The translations under genes were made by a program, and so were the position numbers. Source: Verrucomicrobiota bacterium (lineage in GTDB: Bacteria; Verrucomicrobiota; Verrucomicrobiia; Chthoniobacterales; JAFAMB01). From it: 36,228 bases of DNA. The notes below the pieces were generated by a model. That model was not told where the DNA came from and made no database searches. It saw only the letters and a list, made by a program, of their open reading frames with translations. This document shows, piece after piece, positions 31,820 through 36,228 of the stretch; position 1 is the first letter of the stretch; every line of letters begins with the position of its first letter. Location: the NCBI GenBank assembly GCA_019237325.1, contig JAFAHI010000353.1:1-36228 (forward strand), in the 5' to 3' direction.

Positions 31820-32691
31820 TAAAAAAGTCCTTATACGCCACATCATTAGTCCGACGACTCTTCGATTTGAAAAGGGACGTCGACCGAACCGAGCATCCGC
31901 GATTCTCTTGGGCTTTGGTCGCCACGTTACGATCGGTGACAGCCATCCTCTTCGCTCTTTTGTTGGAAGGTGGCATTCTCTCGGCGGACCCGATACCGGT
32001 GCGCCATCCAGAGGGGACTCTCCATGGGTTCCTCTCGATCCGGACGCTCGAAGGAAAGACCATTGCCACCGGTGACCTCATTCAAGTCCCCGATGAAGAT
32101 AGAATTACCTCTCGCCTTCTATTTCATTTCAAGGATGGCTCGATTGAAGACGAGACGACCGTCTTTTCACAACGCAAAATCTTTCATTTGATCAGCGATC
32201 ACCTCGTTGAAAAGGGGCCGTCGTTTCCTGATCCCGTAGATATGTCATTAGAGACGGCCAGCGGAAACGTGACTGTGCATAGGATTGACGGCGCAGGCAA
32301 AGACCACGTCGATACTTATCATTTCGATTTCCCACCGGACCTGGCCAATGGCCTGGTGCTAACATTGTTGAAAAATATCTCGTGGGATAGCCCTGAAACA
32401 AAGGTTTCTTATCTTGCACCGGGATCGAAACCGGTGTTGGTCAAACTAGCAATTTCACTGGGTGGTCAGGAGAAATTCTCGATCCAAGGCTCCCCGGAGA
32501 AGGTCAACCGTCTTATTGTTCGGCCAGAAGTTGAAGGAATTCCCGGTCTACTGATTTCCATTTTTGGCAAGCAACCACCTGATACTTACGTCTGGGTTCT
32601 AGGCGGCGAAGCTCCCACCTTCCTCAAACTGCAGACCCCCGCATATGAAGGAGGGCCGGTTTGGATCACGGAGTTAGCTAGCCCGCAATAA
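31816..32691 (+). CDS. Secreted or membrane-anchored protein of unknown function
   Basis: A 291-residue protein whose ATG overlaps the GH15 stop (ATGA), so it is translationally coupled. Seen: a positively charged N-terminus of about 30 residues, one hydrophobic segment (LRSVTAILFALLLEGGILSA, about 38-57) acting as anchor or signal peptide, then a strand-rich domain: HPEGTLHGFLSIRTLEGKTIATGDLIQ, SRLLFHFKDGSIEDETTVFSQRK, FHFDFPPDLANGLVLTLLKN. I recognise no characterised family; similar proteins are, from memory, hypotheticals in acidobacterial and verrucomicrobial genomes. The pattern of short alternating strands suggests an all-beta lipid- or outer-envelope-type domain. The tie to GH15 may be chance. 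Confidence 0.8.
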   Translation: MIKKSLYATSLVRRLFDLKRDVDRTEHPRFSWALVATLRSVTAILFALLLEGGILSADPIPVRHPEGTLHGFLSIRTLEGKTIATGDLIQVPDEDRITSRLLFHFKDGSIEDETTVFSQRKIFHLISDHLVEKGPSFPDPVDMSLETASGNVTVHRIDGAGKDHVDTYHFDFPPDLANGLVLTLLKNISWDSPETKVSYLAPGSKPVLVKLAISLGGQEKFSIQGSPEKVNRLIVRPEVEGIPGLLISIFGKQPPDTYVWVLGGEAPTFLKLQTPAYEGGPVWITELASPQ

Positions 32692-32884
32692 TGGAGTGAC
32701 TTCATTGCAGGCAGGATCGGAGCCAGAAACTCGCGAGGCCGTTTCAGATTGCTTCCGGCCTGACCAAGCGCTTCCATCGAATCCGGCACAGTCACCCCAT
32801 GCGAAACACTAATGAGAGCGACTAGGCCGGCGGCAGGATCGGATAATTCTGCTAACCGGCTCTGGATATTTTAGGAAGAATTTT

Positions 32885-33565
32885 ATGCCACAGCAATTAA
32901 CTGGAAAACGAGTAGCGATTGTCGTCACAGACGGTTTTGAACAGGACGAATTGGAAAAACCGAGACAAGCGCTGGAGGAGGCTGGCGCAAAGACCGAAGT
33001 CATTTCGCCGAAATCCGGCACGGTTAAAGGCTGGAAATACACCGACTGGGGGACTGAGGTTCCTGTCGATAAAGAGCTGCGGTCAGCAGACCCGAACGAA
33101 TATGACGCATTGATGTTGCCGGGCGGACAAATGAATCCGGACAACCTGCGCACGGACGTGACGGCGGTTCAATTCGTCGAGTCATTTGTTCGAACCGGAA
33201 AACCGATCGCTGCCATTTGTCACGGACCCCTGACTTTGATCGAGGCTAATGGGGTTAGAGGACGGCGAATGACTTCTTTTCCGTCGATTAAGACCGATCT
33301 TAAGAACGCTGGCGCGGACTGGGTTGATCAAGAAGTGGTGACGGACCAGGGATTAGTGACGAGCCGAAAACCAGATGACATCCCGGCATTCAACCGGAAG
33401 ATGATAGAGGAATTTGCGGAAGGTCGTCACCCATCTCGACTGAGGTCATTCACTCCGGCTACAGGAACTGGTAAACCAGAGACCACGACAGAAGGAACGT
33501 TCGCAGGAACAAAGGAGAAATCGAGCCAGGAGAACCTCGGGAGCCAGGGCCGAGGTCAGAATTAG
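32885..33565 (+). CDS. DJ-1/PfpI-family protein, intact nucleophile
   Basis: A 226-residue PfpI/YhbO-type protein, a family with reported deglycase and protease activities. Seen: VTDGFEQDELEKP with Glu19, the GLMPGG-like DALMLPGGQMNPDNLR (74-89), and the nucleophile elbow AAICHGPLTLIEA with Cys112 and His113 intact, then GRRMTSFPSIKTDLKNAGADW. The last 45 or so residues (from about 180) are a Ser/Thr/Gly/Lys-rich low-complexity tail not present in YhbO. ATG 32885 has AGGAAG about 8 bases upstream. Compare the copy at 2688-3254, whose Cys and His are replaced. Confidence 0.93.
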   Translation: MPQQLTGKRVAIVVTDGFEQDELEKPRQALEEAGAKTEVISPKSGTVKGWKYTDWGTEVPVDKELRSADPNEYDALMLPGGQMNPDNLRTDVTAVQFVESFVRTGKPIAAICHGPLTLIEANGVRGRRMTSFPSIKTDLKNAGADWVDQEVVTDQGLVTSRKPDDIPAFNRKMIEEFAEGRHPSRLRSFTPATGTGKPETTTEGTFAGTKEKSSQENLGSQGRGQN

Positions 33566-33581
33566 TACAACTGATCACTAA

Positions 33582-33920
33582 TCACTTATCCCGAGCATGT
33601 ACCTCCGCTGGCGGGTTGGTTACCTCGACCGCTGTGAAAGATTTTAGGATCTTGTAACGGTGTTTGGCTCCTTTGGGCACGACCCAGGAGTCGCCTGGTT
33701 CTAGAAGTACGCGTTGCCCCTCGATGTAGAGTTCCGCCGTTCCTTCTAAGACGAAGCCGACCGTTTCATAGTCTCGCTCCGTTTCTGGTTTGTCTGGAGT
33801 CGGGTTCTCCCTTTGCCAGAGCCGCATTGAAAGATGGACTCCAGAAGCGAGGTATTTCTGCCCCGCCGCGCCCTTTGGCGCGTACGCCGAACTCACCTTG
33901 GTAATGCTCTTGTCCGCCAT
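33582..33920 (-). CDS. Single-domain cupin protein
   Basis: A 112-residue one-domain cupin. Seen: YETVGFVLEGTAELYIEGQRVLLEPGDSWVVPKGAKHRYKI (residues about 51-91). The second cupin motif (PGD-x5-P-KG-x-x-H) is intact with His87. In the first motif the usual H-x-H pair is missing: the position reads D-Y-E-T-V, so metal binding would be partial or lost. Start ATG 33920. It is convergent with the PfpI gene, whose stop lies 16 bases away. The perfect 14-base palindrome GCGAACTAGTTCGC at 33960-33973 sits 40 bases upstream of its start and may be an operator. Confidence 0.88.
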   Translation of the reverse strand: MADKSITKVSSAYAPKGAAGQKYLASGVHLSMRLWQRENPTPDKPETERDYETVGFVLEGTAELYIEGQRVLLEPGDSWVVPKGAKHRYKILKSFTAVEVTNPPAEVHARDK

Positions 33921-33959
33921 TTTTTGCGATCTTTTATAGTTGGCCCTTCAACGGAATGG

Positions 33960-33973
33960 GCGAACTAGTTCGC
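33960..33973. promoter_or_regulatory. Perfect 14-base palindrome upstream of the cupin gene
   Basis: GCGAACTAGTTCGC is fully self-complementary with no spacer. It lies 40 bases upstream of the minus-strand cupin start. A compact perfect palindrome in that position is the usual shape of a repressor operator, but no matching regulator gene is visible and it could be chance. Confidence 0.4.
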
Positions 33974-34015
33974 TTTAGGAGTTTGGACTGGATTTCGATC
34001 ACCGCGGTCATTCTC

Positions 34016-34037
34016 CCGACTTCGTTAGCGAAGTCGG
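34016..34037 (-). terminator. Perfect 9-base hairpin after the lone-receiver gene
   Basis: CCGACTTCG (34016-34024), loop TTAG, CGAAGTCGG (34029-34037). It begins 15 bases after the stop of the minus-strand receiver gene and precedes the cupin gene on that strand. The position and stability fit a terminator or processing hairpin, but no T-run follows on the minus strand. Confidence 0.45.
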
Positions 34038-34052
34038 AAGGACAGCTAAAGT

Positions 34053-34421
34053 TTAAGGCTGAGGTTCAGCGTTTCGGAGCGCCTCTTCCAGTGCCGCCGG
34101 CACAAAAGGTTTCACCAGATGATATTGATAGCCAGACGCCAAGCTGCGTTGCACATCCGCCTCGTCTCCGAAGCCGCTCATGGCTATGGCGTAGGCGCGA
34201 GTGCGGGGGCGAAGTTGTCTCATCAGATCCCAACCGTTCACATCGGGTAAGCCGATATCGCTCAGAATAGCATCAAACTTAGCGAGATCGTCGCGGCTTA
34301 GCGCGCTATGTCCGTCGGGGACTATCGTCACTTGGTGCCCGGAGCGTTGCAGGAACAACGAGATGAACTTAGCGGTCACCTCGTGATTTTCTATGACTAG
34401 GATCCGTAAGGGAGTACTCAT
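34053..34421 (-). CDS. Single-domain receiver (CheY-like) protein
   Basis: A 122-residue receiver without an output domain. Seen: LRILVIENHEVTAKFI, acceptor Asp55 in ILSDIGLPDVNGWDL, AMSGFGDEADV with the conserved S, and the Lys of YHLVKPF. One of the two acidic residues that hold Mg2+ is replaced (Glu11-Asn12-His13 in place of E/D-D-H). It resembles the C-terminal receiver of the kai-operon hybrid kinase (LVEDHEDTRLVF, ISDLGLPDLSGIEL, ALSGYGMEEDV), suggesting recent common ancestry. Start ATG 34421. It is divergent from the second DUF892 gene across 111 bases. Confidence 0.9.
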   Translation of the reverse strand: MSTPLRILVIENHEVTAKFISLFLQRSGHQVTIVPDGHSALSRDDLAKFDAILSDIGLPDVNGWDLMRQLRPRTRAYAIAMSGFGDEADVQRSLASGYQYHLVKPFVPAALEEALRNAEPQP

Positions 34422-34532
34422 GCACTAGGCGGGGCGTCGCTATCTTAGCACAAAGCCTGCATTTCCAGAGCCTGAATGATTTCGGGGCTTTGAGGAATCC
34501 GGCCTTGGGACGGTCGGCGAAACCTTTTTTAT

Positions 34533-35048
34533 ATGAGACTTACATCTTTGAAGCTCGAGTCGGTTGAGGACCTTTTCTTAGCGGAATTACGCGACCTTTA
34601 CGATGCAGAAAACCAGCTGCTGAAGGCTCTTCCAAAGCTAGCCGACGCCGCTGCGGCACCGGCACTAAAAATGGCGTTCAGTCAGCATTTGGAGGAAACA
34701 AAAGGACATGTAGCCCGGTTAGATCGGGTATTTCGCCAACTCGACGTCAAGCCGTCCGGAGAAACCTGCGAAGCCATGAAGGGGTTGGTGAAGGAAGGAG
34801 AAGAATTCATCCAGGCCAAGGGAGAACCCTCGGTGCGTGACGCTGGATTGATCGGAGCAGCTCAGCGGGTTGAGCACTACGAAATGGCCGGCTACGGAAC
34901 CGCCCGCACTCTGGCGAAACGGCTCGGTTTCCAGGAGATCGCGACCTTACTCCAAAACACTCTGGAAGAGGAAGGCGAAGCAGACAGGAAGCTCTCGGCA
35001 GTTGCGGAAGGCGAGGTAAATGTCCGAGCCACAGCAACAGCGCCCTAA
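34533..35048 (+). CDS. DUF892 (YciE/YciF-type) ferritin-like protein, copy 2
   Basis: A 171-residue DUF892 protein, paralogue of the one at 1132-1623. Seen: SVEDLFLAELRDLYDAENQLLKALPKLADAA, FSQHLEETKGHVARLDRVF, then the diagnostic AAQRVEHYEMAGYGTARTLAKRLG and LLQNTLEEEGEADRKLS. The two copies are clearly homologous, but differ enough (SGETCEAMKGLVKEGEEF against GSRCKGMEGIIAEGAEM) to be an old duplication or separate gains. ATG 34533 has no good ribosome site, TTTTTTATATG preceding it. It probably protects against oxidative or osmotic stress as inferred for the family. Confidence 0.92.
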   Translation: MRLTSLKLESVEDLFLAELRDLYDAENQLLKALPKLADAAAAPALKMAFSQHLEETKGHVARLDRVFRQLDVKPSGETCEAMKGLVKEGEEFIQAKGEPSVRDAGLIGAAQRVEHYEMAGYGTARTLAKRLGFQEIATLLQNTLEEEGEADRKLSAVAEGEVNVRATATAP

Positions 35049-35091
35049 GGTGGTTGCTGCAGCGAAACAACAAGTTCACAAAGAGAATATG

Positions 35092-35209
35092 AATTGCACA
35101 GCAAGGCCACAAAGGCCGCAAAGATAAAGCCAGGAAAGCCATTGATGAAAAGTATTTGGAGTGCCGATTATGATTTATCTTTGTGACCTTCGTTGCCTTG
35201 CTGTGAATT
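35092..35209. repeat. CACAGCAAGGC long imperfect inverted repeat
   Basis: About 36 bases at 35092-35127 (containing CACAGCAAGGC and CGCAAAGATAAA) pair with 35174-35209 (containing TTTATCTTTGTG and GCCTTGCTGTG) at most positions around a 46-base loop. A remnant of the same words (TCTCTGTGGCCTTAAA) follows near 35216-35231. It fills the space between the DUF892 and SurE genes. Confidence 0.8.
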
Positions 35210-35270
35210 TTTTCTGTCTCTGTGGCCTTAAAGGGAAATCTTTTTTGGCACCTTTTGCGATCTTCCTGTG

Positions 35271-36029
35271 ATGCGTATTCTCATCGCGAACGATGACGGG
35301 ATTTACAGTCCGGGAATTATCGCGCTGGCCGAGGTTGCGACTCGATTTGGCGAGGTCCGGATCGTGGCGCCGGATGTGGAACAGTCTTCGATGGGGCACG
35401 CGATTACCGCTAACCGGCCGCTCAACTATCTGAAAACTCGGGTTAAAGAATTCGAGGCTTATCGCGTGAACGGGACGCCGGCGGATTGCGTTGCGCTCGG
35501 TCTGCATCAGTGGGGTGGAGCGGACCTGGTGCTGTCAGGAATCAATCTAGGCCTGAATCTCGGCAGCGCACTGTGGCATTCGGGAACTTTGGCGGCCGCT
35601 AAACAGTCGGTTCTCTTAGGGGCACGAGGTATTGCCTTCAGCACCGCGGCAGAGCACGAGGAACCCATTTTCGAAAAACTACAACCTCACGTTGAAGCGG
35701 TATTGAAAGTACTCGTCCGGCATCCGTCGTTGCGGCTGGTGAATGTGAACCTGCCGCCGGAGCCTAAAGGAATTCGTTGGACCCGCCAATCGATCCGGCA
35801 ATACGACGGCCGGATGGTCCAAAGCAAGGATCCGATGGGACGGGAGATTTATTGGTTCACGGTAGTCCCGGTTCGTGAGGCCGAAGAAGGTACAGATCGA
35901 TGGGCAATCGAAAACGGTTGGATCTCCATTACCCCGTTGCGGCTTGATCTGACTAACGATATCGAGTTGGCCAAACTGGCGGCTGCGCCGACGAGCGCTG
36001 AGCAAGCATTAAGCGCGTCGAACGGGTGA
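35271..36029 (+). CDS. surE: 5'/3'-nucleotidase SurE
   Basis: A 252-residue SurE, a metal-dependent survival phosphatase that removes phosphate from nucleoside monophosphates and can act on polyphosphate. Seen: MRILIANDDGIYSPG with the metal-binding NDD at 7-9, VAPDVEQSSMGHAI with the phosphate-contacting Ser residues, VNGTPADCVALGL, LVLSGINLGLNLG and HSGTLAAAKQSVLLG. The canonical SGTVGAA reads SGTLAAA here. ATG 35271 (MRIL) is preferred over the overlapping GTG at 35268. The usual downstream pcm gene is not present; instead the tandem repeat begins about 17 bases after the stop. Confidence 0.96.
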   Translation: MRILIANDDGIYSPGIIALAEVATRFGEVRIVAPDVEQSSMGHAITANRPLNYLKTRVKEFEAYRVNGTPADCVALGLHQWGGADLVLSGINLGLNLGSALWHSGTLAAAKQSVLLGARGIAFSTAAEHEEPIFEKLQPHVEAVLKVLVRHPSLRLVNVNLPPEPKGIRWTRQSIRQYDGRMVQSKDPMGREIYWFTVVPVREAEEGTDRWAIENGWISITPLRLDLTNDIELAKLAAAPTSAEQALSASNG

Positions 36030-36045
36030 GAAGTGAGAGGTGGTT

Positions 36046-36228
36046 GGTTACGTTGCCGAGCGACATCGGAGGGTTGAACGCCTGGAGGGGAGCCGCTTCA
36101 AAACGTGGCTAGCTCTGTAGCGTGGCAGCAAGCGGCTCCCGGAAACGTCTGCAGGTGTGACCATCGCTCAGCGCCTGGAGGGGAGCCGCTTCAAAACGTG
36201 GCTAGCTCTGTAGCGTGGCAGCAAGCGG
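36046..36228. repeat. GGGAGCCGC-core element E3, tandem form, cut by the window edge
   Basis: Starts with GGTTACGTTGCCGAGCGA (36046-36063), which matches the outermost arm of E2 at 16 of 18 positions. Then a 55-base unit (36081-36135) is repeated without a mismatch at 36174-36228, a period of 93 bases; the second copy runs off the window. Each unit has CCTGGAGGGGAGCCGCTT followed after a short loop by AAGCGGCTCCC, a perfect 11-base stem (36088-36098 with 36130-36140). The gap between paired cores is 35 bases, about half of the 70-72 found in E1 and E2. Confidence 0.85.

Noticed and set aside
30184-32081. Several 117-197 codon minus-strand frames opposite the GH15 gene
   Set aside because: They are antisense shadows rich in Arg/Ser/Pro; the plus strand has a complete GH15 enzyme.
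36081-36228. CRISPR-like array at the right edge
   Set aside because: The repeated unit is at least 55 bases, the period is 93, the unit is an internal palindrome related to E1 and E2, and no cas gene is present.

Overview
The window looks like chromosomal DNA of a free-living, probably soil or sediment, Gram-negative-type bacterium with mid-range GC. My best guess is Verrucomicrobiota (Chthoniobacterales-like) or, less likely, Acidobacteriota. This rests on gene content (paired DUF892 proteins, KaiBC with a hybrid kinase, Ku, a 52-residue Lys/Arg-rich protein, a Tat-exported SDR) and on gene-poor gaps packed with palindromic repeats. It is inference; no rRNA or marker gene is present. I saw no tRNA, rRNA, CRISPR array, transposase or phage gene.

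Layout. 1-3.3 kb: a diacylglycerol-kinase-like lipid kinase (-), a ferritin-like DUF892 protein, a PsiE-like membrane protein and a DJ-1/PfpI protein that lacks its nucleophile. 3.5-7.8 kb: a compact kaiC-kaiB-kaiB-hybrid histidine kinase operon joined by 1-4 base overlaps. 8-10.5 kb: a MATE transporter and a NarL-type response regulator. 10.8-16.5 kb: minus-strand catabolic-looking genes (FAD monooxygenase, a 476-residue unknown, alpha/beta hydrolase, zinc alcohol dehydrogenase). 16.7-20 kb: small unknown genes, a DUF1275 membrane protein bracketed by palindromes, and an ECF-type sigma factor. 20-25 kb: a Tat-exported SDR, then minus-strand nucleoside hydrolase, Ku, a second SDR, and the two tiny stress-type genes csbD-like and lmo0937-like (the latter shorter than usual ORF cut-offs). 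25-29 kb: an unknown protein, an L,D-transpeptidase bracketed by two copies of a four-arm palindromic element, and a membrane-anchored SDR. 28.7-32.7 kb: a basic peptide, a PPC/DUF296 protein, DUF1360, a GH15 glycosidase and a secreted unknown. 32.9-36.2 kb: an intact PfpI, a cupin, a lone receiver, a second DUF892, SurE, and a tandem repeat running off the right edge.

How it fits together. Much of the content is general-stress or stationary-phase equipment: DUF892 twice, PfpI twice, CsbD, lmo0937, Ku, SurE, a KaiBC timing/stress module, stand-alone regulators and an ECF-type sigma factor that could drive some of them. The most striking non-coding signal is a set of multi-arm palindromic elements. 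Two copies with a GGGAGCCGC core and one with an unrelated GGCGACTG core share the same plus-minus-plus-minus arm order and the same 70-72 base distance between paired arms. Other repeat families bracket single genes or fill gaps.
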